DNA from: an uncultured Ulvibacter sp.
GTDB taxonomy: Bacteria > Bacteroidota > Bacteroidia > Flavobacteriales > Flavobacteriaceae
NCBI GenBank assembly: GCA_943789105.1
Contig: CALSSW010000002.1
Span: forward strand, 164,950 to 228,949
Reading direction: 5' to 3'
Length of the DNA stretch: 64,000 nt
Positions within the stretch are counted from its first letter, which is position 1, and the number at the start of each line of letters is the position of its first letter. The translations under genes were made by a program, and so were the position numbers. This document shows positions 9,548 to 19,191 of the stretch, piece after piece. Under the pieces are notes generated by a model. The model saw only the letters and a list, made by a program, of their open reading frames with translations, had not been told where the DNA came from and did not search any database.

Positions 9548-10522
9548 ATGAAACCCATCTATATTTTATTTATCTCGTTTATTACTTTAGCTGCTTGCGG
9601 GGATACAACAACCGCTACTATAAAGTACAAACAACCCTCTGTGGGCAAGATTAACACCTTGCAAGTAGTCACGCCCAACACCCTTTGGGAAGCCGCTGTT
9701 GGTGACCAGATACTTGCTAGTTTTGCTTCCCCAACACCAGGGCTGCCTCAAGACGAGCCCCTATTTTCTATAAGCCAATTACCGCCAGAGGCTTTTAGCG
9801 GCTTTGTAAAAACAGCTCGATTGTTTTTGCATGTTTCTATTGGAGAAAAAGACACCCTAGTGATTAGAAAAAACCCATATGCAAAACCTCAAACAGGTGT
9901 TTTTATAACAGCACTCACTCAAGAGAAGTTGGTTGGTATAATTAAGAAAAACACCCCTAAAATTATTAAGGAGTTTAAGCGTTCAGAAATTAAAGAAAGG
10001 CAAAGACGCACTAAAAAATCAAAACTAAGGCTAGATTCCTTACCTTCTGCTTTCGGTCTAACTCTTGAGATACCCTCTGCCTATCATATTGCCAAATCTG
10101 AGGCAGATTTTTATTGGATACGTAAAGCCCTCAAATCTGGACACACTAATATTATAATCTATCAAGTTCCCTTAAATACAATTTTACAAGACAGCACGGC
10201 TCTTAGGGCAATAATTAAAATGAGAGACGCTATTGGTATTAAGCAATTGCCAGTTGAGGATGGTGATAAATTTATTACAGAAGAAGCCTACCCTCCTTAT
10301 ATTCTAGAAACAACCATCAACAATAAATTTGCTTTTGAAACCAAAGGAACCTGGGAAATAAAAAACCAATGGATGGCAGGCCCTTTTGTTAATTATGCTG
10401 TAAGGGATACAGCAAATAAAAGGTATCTTATACTAGAGGGGTTTACCTATGCGCCGTCAAGCTCAAAAAGAGATTTGCAACTAGAGCTTGAATCTATTTT
10501 AAAATCTGTAAAGATAAAATAG
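9548..10522 (+). CDS. DUF4837 family lipoprotein
   Basis: Lipobox LAAC; 324 aa protein resembling flavobacterial DUF4837. Confidence 0.7.
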   Translation: MKPIYILFISFITLAACGDTTTATIKYKQPSVGKINTLQVVTPNTLWEAAVGDQILASFASPTPGLPQDEPLFSISQLPPEAFSGFVKTARLFLHVSIGEKDTLVIRKNPYAKPQTGVFITALTQEKLVGIIKKNTPKIIKEFKRSEIKERQRRTKKSKLRLDSLPSAFGLTLEIPSAYHIAKSEADFYWIRKALKSGHTNIIIYQVPLNTILQDSTALRAIIKMRDAIGIKQLPVEDGDKFITEEAYPPYILETTINNKFAFETKGTWEIKNQWMAGPFVNYAVRDTANKRYLILEGFTYAPSSSKRDLQLELESILKSVKIK

Positions 10523-10576
10523 ATATTCCTCCCTGCTAATTCTAAGACAAATAAACACATAAAACCTCTGCCAGCT

Positions 10577-10933
10577 ATGCAAAAAATATATCACCTTTCT
10601 ACCTGCGACACCTGTAAGAGAATTATCAAAGAACTTGAGCCCTCTAACACGTTTGTTTTTCAAGATATTAAAGAGCAGCATTTAAATATAAAACAATTGG
10701 AGACACTTAGGGAACTTTCAGGGAGCTACCAAGCTTTGTTTAGTAAACGCGCTAGACTTTACAATGAGAGAGCCCTTAAAGAGCAAACCCTTAGTGAAGA
10801 AAACTACAAGAGTTTGATTTTAGAGCACTACACTTTTTTAAAGCGCCCGGTTGTTGTAAATAGTGGGCAAATTTTTATTGGCAACAGCAAAAAAGTAGTT
10901 GCCCAGGCCAAGGCTTCACTTCAAAATAAATGA
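10577..10933 (+). CDS. ArsC/Spx-like glutaredoxin-family protein
   Basis: STCDTCKRI N-terminal CxxC; 118 aa; KRPVVV motif. Confidence 0.8.
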   Translation: MQKIYHLSTCDTCKRIIKELEPSNTFVFQDIKEQHLNIKQLETLRELSGSYQALFSKRARLYNERALKEQTLSEENYKSLILEHYTFLKRPVVVNSGQIFIGNSKKVVAQAKASLQNK

Positions 10934-10972
10934 TGAGCCCTAGGCTACTTACCATTATTGCAGCCTTGTGAG

Positions 10973-11449
10973 CTACTTTAAATCTTTAGGAATTTGCCCA
11001 TGCTTGCGGGTATGTTCTTTTGTAATAATGTAAAAGTCTGCAGTTTTTTCTAGCCCGCTAATACTATTAAAAAGGCTCTCAGGGAGGCTTCTTAGTTTGC
11101 GTTTGGCTAGATCTATCCATCCGCCCATCATCTCACAGCGTGCTATGTTTTTCCCTGCGTGGTCAAAGAAATTATGCTCAAATGAAAAATACATGCCATC
11201 TTTGCTAATCCCTTTAAGAGCTAAACTTACCGTGATTGGTTTTCCTGGAAACACCTCTTTAAAATAAAACATATGCTCGTAAAACACAACAGGACCTATG
11301 TTGTTGGCCGCCATATTGGCTTGCCCAAACCCATTTTCAAGCATATAGCTCAGGCGTGTGTGGCTCATGAAATTTATATAGGCGCTATTGGCCAAGTGCC
11401 TGTTTGCATCAATATCATTCCACCTAATTTCAAATTCTTTTAAATACAT
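10973..11449 (-). CDS. Acyl-CoA thioesterase (4HBT hotdog family)
   Basis: RWNDIDANRHLANSAYINF motif. Confidence 0.85.
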   Translation of the reverse strand: MYLKEFEIRWNDIDANRHLANSAYINFMSHTRLSYMLENGFGQANMAANNIGPVVFYEHMFYFKEVFPGKPITVSLALKGISKDGMYFSFEHNFFDHAGKNIARCEMMGGWIDLAKRKLRSLPESLFNSISGLEKTADFYIITKEHTRKHGQIPKDLK

Positions 11450-11480
11450 GCTGTTGTTGTGTGGTTACTGTTTTGTTTTG

Positions 11481-12317
11481 CTAGCGTTCAATAAAAGCTG
11501 CTACTTTAGTATAAACTTCTTCTGCCTTTAAATCATGCTTTAGCCCGTTGGTAATATATGAGTTTATTTTTGGATGCTTTTTAAGAGCTTTTTCAATGGG
11601 CTCAAAGGGGGTTACTGGATCGTTTTTATCATGAATAACCAGCACAGGCTGTGTTACTTTTTTGAAAAAAGACATTAATTTAACTTCCTGATGAGGTGTT
11701 TTAAAAATAGTATTTACCTTTTTACTTAAATTGGCCACAGAACGATTGGAGAGCCCAAGAATTTCTTTAAAATAAGTAAATACAGCATCCATTCCGGAGG
11801 CCGCCCCCATGACTATAAACTTATTGACATCAACATCGGGACGTATCCCGTAGCAATACCCCATAGCGGTATTGCTAAGAGAGTGACCAATTACAGTGTC
11901 TATAGGCCCAATGTGCTCCAAAGAAGCCTCAATAGCCTGTCTAAACACCTCTAAATTAAGTTTATCTCCTTTTGACATGCCGTGCCCCGGGGCATCAAGT
12001 GCATATATGGTATATTTTTCTTTTTCAAGCAAATTATAGTAGGGTAACCAGCGCTGGGAGTTGCTTTCCCAGCCGTGTAAGAAAAGAATATTTTTTGGGC
12101 CACTGCCCCATTTGTGTAGTACCGCAGAATTTTTTTCAAGTAAAAGTGTGTGTTGTATTGCCTTTTCAAAAAATGCTTTTCCTTTTTCTGAAATACCAGC
12201 TCTGCGGACCTTGCACAACAAATTAAAAGCAAAACGTGCACCCCATATAGGAGCGATAATGGCCGCAGCGTTTAAAAATAAGCCTATTGATTTAGTGATA
12301 ACTTGTTTCATATACAT
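11481..12317 (-). CDS. Alpha/beta hydrolase
   Basis: FLHGWESNSQRW, GHSLSNTA nucleophile-elbow-like, C-terminal LKHDL. Confidence 0.82.
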   Translation of the reverse strand: MYMKQVITKSIGLFLNAAAIIAPIWGARFAFNLLCKVRRAGISEKGKAFFEKAIQHTLLLEKNSAVLHKWGSGPKNILFLHGWESNSQRWLPYYNLLEKEKYTIYALDAPGHGMSKGDKLNLEVFRQAIEASLEHIGPIDTVIGHSLSNTAMGYCYGIRPDVDVNKFIVMGAASGMDAVFTYFKEILGLSNRSVANLSKKVNTIFKTPHQEVKLMSFFKKVTQPVLVIHDKNDPVTPFEPIEKALKKHPKINSYITNGLKHDLKAEEVYTKVAAFIER

Positions 12318-12503
12318 AAAAAGAGAAAACGCGTGATTGGGCCGTTAATTTAACCTGTAGGTTTTTTCCAGCCGCAAAGATACCAATAGCCTTTCTTATA
12401 ACCGGGAATTACTTTCAATGTATTGTGTTGTGCCCTTAAGATGTGTTAAAAGTTTAGTAGTTTTGAGCCTCACCTAAAACCCCTGTCTAGGGATATTGTT
12501 TCT

Positions 12504-13475
12504 ATGCCAATTATAAGATCTGGGTATAAAGCCAAAGGCCTGTTTAAAAGCGGGCATTTTTCTACTATTTATTCTGCCAAATTAAGACCCATTCCTAGGG
12601 TAGCTCAAGTAAGAAAGCGGCTTGAGCTTACCGATGGAGATTTTGTGGATATAGATTGGAGCTATCACGACTCAAAAAGAGCTAAAAGCAATAAAGTAGC
12701 CATACTACTCCATGGCCTTGAGGGAGACGCCCAAAGAGTGTATATGCAAGGGCAAGCCAAGGCTCTTGTTGAAGATGGCTGGGACGTCGCCGCCATGAAC
12801 CATAGAGGATGCAGCGGCGAGGAAAACCGTTTGTACTTGTCTTACAACAGTGGGCGCACCCAAGATTTATCTGAACTGGTAGACCACATACTTACTCAAG
12901 AGCAGTACTCAAAAGTTGCGCTTATAGGTTTTAGTATGGGAGGAAATCTATTGTTAAAATACCTTGGAGAACCCAGAGAGATTACACATAAAATTGTTGC
13001 AGGAATTGCCATCTCTGCTCCTATTGACTTGCCATCTTCCCTAGACTTTTTAATGAAAAAACGCAACAAACCATACACCCTTGTTTTTTTGAAAGATTTG
13101 CGCAATAAGTACAAGAGAAAAATGAAGTTATTTCCTGGGGTGATGACTAAAGAAAAACTCAGCCAAATAAAAACGCTACTTGATTTTGACAATATATACA
13201 CCGCTCCAGCGCATGGATTTAAAAGTGCAGCAGAATACTACCAAAAAAGCAGCGCCTTGCAATTCTTACCCAACATCAAAACGCCTGTTCTTATATTAAG
13301 CGCTGCAAACGACAGTTTCTTGGCCCCTACGTGTTATCCTTTTGATGTTGCAAAACACCATAAAAATATTTACCTTGAAGTTCCAAACACCGGAGGACAT
13401 GTTGGGTTTCATGTAACAAATACAGAGTATTACTCTGAGCTTCGGGTCTTAGATTTTTTAAATTCTATACAATGA
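12504..13475 (+). CDS. YheT-family alpha/beta hydrolase
   Basis: LLHGLEGDAQRVY, MNHRGCSGE, GFSMGGNLLLKYLGE. Confidence 0.88.
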   Translation: MPIIRSGYKAKGLFKSGHFSTIYSAKLRPIPRVAQVRKRLELTDGDFVDIDWSYHDSKRAKSNKVAILLHGLEGDAQRVYMQGQAKALVEDGWDVAAMNHRGCSGEENRLYLSYNSGRTQDLSELVDHILTQEQYSKVALIGFSMGGNLLLKYLGEPREITHKIVAGIAISAPIDLPSSLDFLMKKRNKPYTLVFLKDLRNKYKRKMKLFPGVMTKEKLSQIKTLLDFDNIYTAPAHGFKSAAEYYQKSSALQFLPNIKTPVLILSAANDSFLAPTCYPFDVAKHHKNIYLEVPNTGGHVGFHVTNTEYYSELRVLDFLNSIQ

Positions 13476-13864
13476 TAGCAAACCAATATACAGATCAAAA
13501 CCAGTTATACATGGCCCTTGGTTACTGCGCTTTTATGTTACTTCTTGGGTGGTTGCTTAAAAAATTTCCGCCTAAAAAAATAAATCATTTATACGGCTAT
13601 AGAACCCAAAGGTCAATGAAAAACCAAGCAACTTGGGAGGTAGCTAACACGTATTCCTCCTTAGTTTTCTTTAAAGTCTCTTTGTATAGTTTTTTTATTC
13701 CTGTGGGTCTTTACTTTTTGTATCCACAACTAAACGTATTGATTACCATTGTTACAAATACACTATTATTACTTTGTGTGATTTATGCCACAGAAAAACA
13801 GTTAAAGACCCGTTTTGACACACAAGGAAATCCCTTAGACCAGACACACCAAACAAAGCACTGA
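13472..13864 (+). CDS. SdpI family membrane protein
   Basis: NHLYGYRTQRSMKNQATWEVAN (SdpI C-terminal motif), TM helices. Confidence 0.82.
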   Translation: MIANQYTDQNQLYMALGYCAFMLLLGWLLKKFPPKKINHLYGYRTQRSMKNQATWEVANTYSSLVFFKVSLYSFFIPVGLYFLYPQLNVLITIVTNTLLLLCVIYATEKQLKTRFDTQGNPLDQTHQTKH

Positions 13865-13873
13865 TGATTTGTG

Positions 13874-13881
13874 TACCTTTG
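13874..13881 (+). promoter_or_regulatory. -7 promoter element TACCTTTG upstream of the yicC-gmk-nadD run
   Basis: TAnnTTTG match. Confidence 0.5.
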
Positions 13882-13912
13882 ATGTCACATTAAAACAATA
13901 TATACACAACCC

Positions 13913-14770
13913 ATGATTCAATCCATGACCGGGTACGGCAAACACGTGATACAGTTGCCAACCAAAAAAATAACCGTAGAAATTAAATCTCTTAACAGTA
14001 AAAGTTTAGATTTAAACACCCGGGTTCCTTCTGCCTACAGACAAAAAGAACTAAACATTCGTAAATTGTTAGCATCAGCACTCACGCGCGGAAAAATAGA
14101 TCTGAACCTGTTTGTAGAATCTACAGGAGAACAAACAGCCACCAAGATCAATGAAACAACCCTAAGGCAATACATGGGGCAACTCTCTGAAGTTGTTGCT
14201 GCAGATCAAATAGAGCTTTTAAAAATGGCCGTTAAAATGCCAGATGCCTTCAAAACAGAACGCGAGGAGGTTGACGAAGATGAGTTTTCTGAAATTTTAA
14301 AGGCTGTCACTCAGGCCTTAGTTGAAATAAACATTTATAGAACAGACGAAGGTGAGGTTTTAAAAAATGATTTCTTACAACGCATTGCTATTATTGGTAA
14401 GCATCTAGAAGAGGTTCTTGCAATAGATAGCCAGCGCATAGACGGAGTTAAACAACGCCTGCGTAGCGCAGTAAACGACCTTAAAGAAAAGGTTGATGAA
14501 AACCGCTTTGAACAAGAGTTGATATACTACCTAGAAAAATACGATATCACAGAAGAGAAAGTGCGTCTAGAAAATCATTTAAGTTATTTTAAAGAAGCCG
14601 TTCACAGCGATGATAGTAATGGAAAAAAACTAGGTTTTATTACTCAAGAGATTGGTCGTGAAATTAACACAATTGGGAGTAAAAGTAATTTTGCGCCAAT
14701 GCAACAATTGGTGGTACAGATGAAAGATGAGTTGGAGAAAATAAAAGAACAAGCTTTAAACGTATTATAA
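13913..14770 (+). CDS. yicC: YicC/YloC family endoribonuclease
   Basis: MIQSMTGYGK N-terminus; DVNRE-like IGREINTIGSKS C-terminal motif. Confidence 0.93.
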   Translation: MIQSMTGYGKHVIQLPTKKITVEIKSLNSKSLDLNTRVPSAYRQKELNIRKLLASALTRGKIDLNLFVESTGEQTATKINETTLRQYMGQLSEVVAADQIELLKMAVKMPDAFKTEREEVDEDEFSEILKAVTQALVEINIYRTDEGEVLKNDFLQRIAIIGKHLEEVLAIDSQRIDGVKQRLRSAVNDLKEKVDENRFEQELIYYLEKYDITEEKVRLENHLSYFKEAVHSDDSNGKKLGFITQEIGREINTIGSKSNFAPMQQLVVQMKDELEKIKEQALNVL

Positions 14771-15399
14771 TGGCTACAGGAGGAAAATTAATTGTTTTTT
14801 CTGCGCCCTCTGGAAGCGGAAAAACAACTATTGTACAACATTTGCTGAAACAAGAGAGCCTGAATTTAGAGTTCTCTGTATCTGCGACCTCTCGGGAGGC
14901 TCGCGGAGAAGAACAACACGGCAAAGAATATTATTTTTTAAGTCTTTCGGATTTTAAATCTCACATGAAGCAAGATGATTTTTTAGAGTGGGAAGAAGTG
15001 TACCGCGACAACTTTTACGGGACACTTAATAGTGAGATAGAGCGTATTTGGGCCATGGGTAAGAACGTTATTTTTGATATTGATGTAGTTGGTGGGCTAA
15101 GAATTAAAAGAAAGTTTCCGGAAAGAACCTTGGCTGTTTTTGTGAAGCCTCCAAGTGTTGAGGAACTGAAAATAAGGCTTAAAAACCGAAAAACAGAAAG
15201 TGACGAAAAAATAAATATGCGCATTGCCAAAGCCTCTGTAGAGATGGCAACCGCCCCTAGGTTTGATCATACTATTTTAAATGACACCCTAGAATACGCT
15301 TTGCAAGAAGCAACCAAGTTGGTGGCAAGCCATATTGCTAAACCTTTTTTAAACGCAGCGTCTCTAGATAGTCCTCACTCTATTTTAGAAGAAGAATAA
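14770..15399 (+). CDS. gmk: Guanylate kinase
   Basis: FSAPSGSGKTTIV P-loop, SVSATSREARGEE. Confidence 0.96.
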   Translation: MATGGKLIVFSAPSGSGKTTIVQHLLKQESLNLEFSVSATSREARGEEQHGKEYYFLSLSDFKSHMKQDDFLEWEEVYRDNFYGTLNSEIERIWAMGKNVIFDIDVVGGLRIKRKFPERTLAVFVKPPSVEELKIRLKNRKTESDEKINMRIAKASVEMATAPRFDHTILNDTLEYALQEATKLVASHIAKPFLNAASLDSPHSILEEE

Positions 15400-15990
15400 A
15401 TGACTGGTTCAAAAAAAATAGGCCTCTATTTTGGCACTTTTAATCCTATTCATGTAGGTCATTTGGCCATTGCCAACCACATGGTAGAGTTTAGTGACTT
15501 AGATCAGGTATGGATGGTGGTAACACCTCATAACCCCCACAAAAAGAAAAGCTCTTTACTAGACAATAATCACCGCCTAACCATGGTTGATATTGCCTTA
15601 GAGGAGTACCCAAAAATTAAGTCAAGCACTATTGAGTTTGATTTGCCTCAACCCAATTACACAGTCAACACCTTGGCTTTTTTAGAAGAAAAATACCCTC
15701 GCCAAAATTTTTGTTTAATCATGGGCGAGGACAATCTCAAGAGTTTCCATAAGTGGAAAAACTATGAGGTTATACTTTCTAGATACGAGCTGTTTGTTTA
15801 TCCTAGATTGAGCCCTAACAAAGCAGCCGCTTTGTTAGATAACCACCCAAATATTACTAAGGTATCGGCCCCGATCATGGAGATTTCTTCTACCGCTATT
15901 AGAAATGGAGTTAAAAATCAAAAAAACATTCGCCCTCTGTTGCCCCAAAATGTATGGCAGTATTTGGATGAAATGAACTTTTATAAATAA
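15400..15990 (+). CDS. nadD: Nicotinate-nucleotide adenylyltransferase
   Basis: GLYFGTFNPIHVGHLAIA, ISSTAIRNG. Confidence 0.95.
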   Translation: MTGSKKIGLYFGTFNPIHVGHLAIANHMVEFSDLDQVWMVVTPHNPHKKKSSLLDNNHRLTMVDIALEEYPKIKSSTIEFDLPQPNYTVNTLAFLEEKYPRQNFCLIMGEDNLKSFHKWKNYEVILSRYELFVYPRLSPNKAAALLDNHPNITKVSAPIMEISSTAIRNGVKNQKNIRPLLPQNVWQYLDEMNFYK

Positions 15991-16036
15991 TCCTTGTAGC
16001 AATTTTTGGTTAAAAACACGTTAGTAATTTTGAGAA

Positions 16037-16789
16037 ATGAATTTTAAGTATCCGGGATTTTTTTTTATAGCGCTTATTTTCTGTGGGTGTACCTCAGAGA
16101 TATTTCAGCCCCAACCACGCTCTTTCTCTCAGGGAGATTTATCAAACTGCCTGTCAAGAGATTGCCCAAATATAGCTATTGATTATCTCTTTTATACTCC
16201 CCAGAACAATCGCGAATTACAATTAAACAAGGCTATAACTTCTTTTATTGCCGCGTCTCTGTACCTAGAAGACCCATCAAAAGAGCCGACGGCACTAACC
16301 ATAAATATTGCAGCGCAAGGGTTTGTGGATTCTTATTGGCGTGATCATGCAGAGTTTCCAGATTTGGCAGCAGAATATTTTGTTGAGGCCTCCGTAACCG
16401 AGACGCACAGAGATGAGATATTTTTATCCTTAGAATTTAAACTCTATAAATACACAGGTGGCGCACACGGCTATCGGGATGTTAGCTATATTAATTTTGA
16501 CAAGCAAACCGGTAAGGAGCTAACAAATCAAGCTCTTTTTAAGCATTATGATGCCCTTAGCGAGTTTGCTGAAATTGAGTTTAGAAAAGCATTTACTATT
16601 GCCCAGCAAAGCAGCATCAATGTTAATAACTTTTGGTTCAATGACAATACCTTTACGATGCCCTCTACCCTTGGATTTGTTCAAGACAGTCTGGTACTTC
16701 ACTACAATCAACACGAGATAGCAAGTTATAGAGATGCCCCTGTTATTGTAAGAATCCCCCTTGATCAGGTAAAAGCGTTTATGAAATAA
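16037..16789 (+). CDS. DUF3298/DUF4163 domain lipoprotein
   Basis: YTGGAHGYRDVSYINFDKQTGKELTNQALF typical of RsiV/DUF3298; lipobox FCGC. Confidence 0.8.
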   Translation: MNFKYPGFFFIALIFCGCTSEIFQPQPRSFSQGDLSNCLSRDCPNIAIDYLFYTPQNNRELQLNKAITSFIAASLYLEDPSKEPTALTINIAAQGFVDSYWRDHAEFPDLAAEYFVEASVTETHRDEIFLSLEFKLYKYTGGAHGYRDVSYINFDKQTGKELTNQALFKHYDALSEFAEIEFRKAFTIAQQSSINVNNFWFNDNTFTMPSTLGFVQDSLVLHYNQHEIASYRDAPVIVRIPLDQVKAFMK

Positions 16790-16820
16790 AAAATCACCTC
16801 ATGGCGATGAGATGATTTTT
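16790..16820 (+). terminator. Intrinsic terminator after the DUF3298 gene
   Basis: AAAATCACCTCAT-GGCG-ATGAGATGATTTTT hairpin with one wobble. Confidence 0.75.
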
Positions 16821-16829
16821 AGTGAAGTT

Positions 16830-16850
16830 GTTTGGCCAAGAAGGCCAAAC
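16830..16850. terminator. Second hairpin between convergent genes
   Basis: GTTTGGCC-AAGAA-GGCCAAAC, perfect 8-bp stem. Confidence 0.45.
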
Positions 16851-16900
16851 AGAACAATTAAAACACTTCAAAACAACAGTTTTTTCTATCTTGAAGTTCC

Positions 16901-18313
16901 CTAAAACTTAAAACTTAACCCAGTGTACACCCCAAGGTAATAGGGCTTAAAACTCACAGAGGAGTCTGTATATGGATTTAATTGGTATTTAAACATTGGC
17001 TCTACATTAAGTCTAAACTTGCTTGACATTTTGTAATGCAGTCCAAGCCCTATGTTGCTAGCAAAGCTGATATCAGATAGGTTATTGGCAGACCCAAGAA
17101 CCTCATTGTAGCTGCCTGCGGTTACCGAAACCTCGTTATTTCCTAAAAGTAGTGTGCTAATACCTCCAATGACATCAAGGCCAAAAGCGCTGTCAAAAAG
17201 CGTGTAGCTTAATTCTAAAGGGACTTCGTAATAACTAATGTTTTGGTTTATAAAAGCATCACCGTTTGTTGATTTTGGTGTTATATCACCAAAAGTTCCG
17301 TCTTGGTTTTGACTAGAAAATGTCCCCAAATCTTGAGCTATAACTACAACCCCCTCACTGGCATAATCTATGGTTTTTAACGCCAAGGAGACTGGGCCGT
17401 CACCAAGTTCTATACCGCCAGTGCTATAGCTTAGCGCCACATTACTAATACCAGAGCGGATTTTTAATCTATCACTAAGGGCATAGCGCACCCCGATACC
17501 GTAGCTAATATTTACATCACCGCTTTGGGAGTTGTCTGCAAAACTAGCATCTATAGAAGACCCTTGGCTTAATGTGTTGTAATAAACGGGAGCGATGTTG
17601 GGCGCAATTTCCCAAAGATTGTATTTCGAAGATTTCTTGGCTACCGCCTCTTTAGACTCAAGCTGTTTTTGTTCCTTTATGGCATCAAAAATAGATGTTT
17701 TTTCGGGCGCGTTGGTGTTTGGTTTTTCAGCGGCAACTATTAAAGCGGTGCTGTTAGAAGGCGCTAAAGTCTTGGTGTCTATTATTTCTTTATTTTCTGA
17801 AATAACAGCGGATTTTTCTGGTTTTACAACTGCTACGCTCGAGTTTTTTGTAGGCATAACAAGCTCTTTTTTGATAGCTAATTTTACAGCCGATTTTTCT
17901 GGTTTATTTAAGACAATAATTTCGTTTTTTGACCTCTTAGGATCATTGACTTCTACTTTTGGTGTTATGGTCTGGTTTTGTGTGTCTTTATTTGTTGAAG
18001 TAACCAGCAGCTCGTCTTGCGGCAACCCTATTGTTTTGTCAATATTTGGGCCTGTGTTAGGGACCTGTTCTATATTTTGTTGCTGCTCAACAATGCTATT
18101 GTTTTTGGGGTCATTTAACAAGCTCCCTATAGAAAAGATAAATGCCAAGCTAGCCGCAACACCTGCCGCTCTCCACCAGATAGCAATAACACGATCTTTC
18201 TTATCTTTTTCTAAACGCGCCTGTATCTTATTCCAAACATGAGAAGCCGGAGCCGTCTGGTGATTTGCGAATCGTTCATTAAAGAGTTGGTCTATGTTCT
18301 TTTTTTGTTTCAT
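16901..18313 (-). CDS. Putative dual-membrane anti-sigma factor: anti-sigma-like N-terminus, TM helix, periplasmic linker, C-terminal outer-membrane beta-barrel
   Basis: N-terminal NIDQLFNERFANHQTAPASHVWNKIQARLEKDKKD then TM WWRAAGVAASLAFIFSIGSLL; ~170-aa K/E/T/P-rich linker; C-terminal PorT-like barrel ending ...GVYTGLSFKF; immediately downstream of an ECF sigma gene. Confidence 0.75.
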   Translation of the reverse strand: MKQKKNIDQLFNERFANHQTAPASHVWNKIQARLEKDKKDRVIAIWWRAAGVAASLAFIFSIGSLLNDPKNNSIVEQQQNIEQVPNTGPNIDKTIGLPQDELLVTSTNKDTQNQTITPKVEVNDPKRSKNEIIVLNKPEKSAVKLAIKKELVMPTKNSSVAVVKPEKSAVISENKEIIDTKTLAPSNSTALIVAAEKPNTNAPEKTSIFDAIKEQKQLESKEAVAKKSSKYNLWEIAPNIAPVYYNTLSQGSSIDASFADNSQSGDVNISYGIGVRYALSDRLKIRSGISNVALSYSTGGIELGDGPVSLALKTIDYASEGVVVIAQDLGTFSSQNQDGTFGDITPKSTNGDAFINQNISYYEVPLELSYTLFDSAFGLDVIGGISTLLLGNNEVSVTAGSYNEVLGSANNLSDISFASNIGLGLHYKMSSKFRLNVEPMFKYQLNPYTDSSVSFKPYYLGVYTGLSFKF

Positions 18314-18347
18314 TATTATGCTGTTTTTATCAGCAACGATTTATATA

Positions 18348-18920
18348 CTAGAGGATACTTTTGTTATAGTTGTCAATTTTTGTTTTTAAAATCCCTCTTG
18401 CTCTTGCTAAATTAGATTTTGAGGTTCCGTCACTAATCCCTAATAAGCTTCCAATTTCTTTATGAGAATATCCGTCCATAACATACATGGTAAATACCAG
18501 TCTGTATCTCTGGGGCAACTCTTGAATAATGCTAAGTAAATAATCAAGGGGCAGGCCATTGTCAATAATCTCTTGGTTTGCCGTATCCTCGATTTGCGCT
18601 TCATCATCTATAGCAAACACCTTTTGTTTTCTATATTTTTGAAGCACTGTATTTACAGTAATTCTTTTTATCCAACCCTCAAAAGAGCCCTTTTCTTTAA
18701 ACTGCTCAGCCTTATTAAAAATAGTAATAAAAGCATCTTGCAGGCTGTCTTCTGCCTCTACCTTGTTGGGAGAGTAGCGTAAACAAATTGAGAACAACAC
18801 ACCGCTATAGCGCTTATAGAGCTCTGCTTGTGCCTTAGCGTCCTTCTTTTTACAGCCTTGTATGAGTTGGTCTAAAGTCAAATGTAGTTGCCTTGGTTTG
18901 TTAGTAATTGTTTTACACAA
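18348..18920 (-). CDS. ECF-type RNA polymerase sigma factor
   Basis: Sigma-70 region 2 (ELYKRYSGVLFSICLRYSPNKVEAEDSLQDAFITIF) and region 4 (YSHKEIGSLLGISDGTSKSNLARAR). Confidence 0.93.
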   Translation of the reverse strand: MCKTITNKPRQLHLTLDQLIQGCKKKDAKAQAELYKRYSGVLFSICLRYSPNKVEAEDSLQDAFITIFNKAEQFKEKGSFEGWIKRITVNTVLQKYRKQKVFAIDDEAQIEDTANQEIIDNGLPLDYLLSIIQELPQRYRLVFTMYVMDGYSHKEIGSLLGISDGTSKSNLARARGILKTKIDNYNKSIL

Positions 18921-19084
18921 TACCCTTCAAATTAGTGGTTACTACACCAACTAGATGCTTGATTTTGAAGAGGGTTGCGTAGCGGTTTTTTTATAATAAA
19001 AACACTAGCGCGATTATAACGATTAAAAAAAGATTTTAATATACTTCCCTAAAAAATTAGTCGTTAAAACCAGCAAAAGATACT

Positions 19085-19130
19085 AAAATAAAAACAGGGC
19101 TTGGTTTTATGCAAAACCAAGCCCTGTTTC
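19085..19130 (-). terminator. Strong intrinsic terminator downstream of recA
   Basis: 17-bp perfect stem AAACAGGGCTTGGTTTT/AAAACCAAGCCCTGTTT, 4-nt loop, T-rich tract on minus strand. Confidence 0.85.
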
Positions 19131-19191
19131 AAAACCTTTTAGTACTCCAACCAAGCCAGCAAAGTTTGTCTAGATGTGCTCAAGGAGTTGT

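Noticed and set aside
17595-18242. 215-aa + strand ORF
   Set aside because: Antisense to the linker and N-terminus of the anti-sigma/barrel gene; hydrophobic low-complexity artefact of the K/E/T-rich linker
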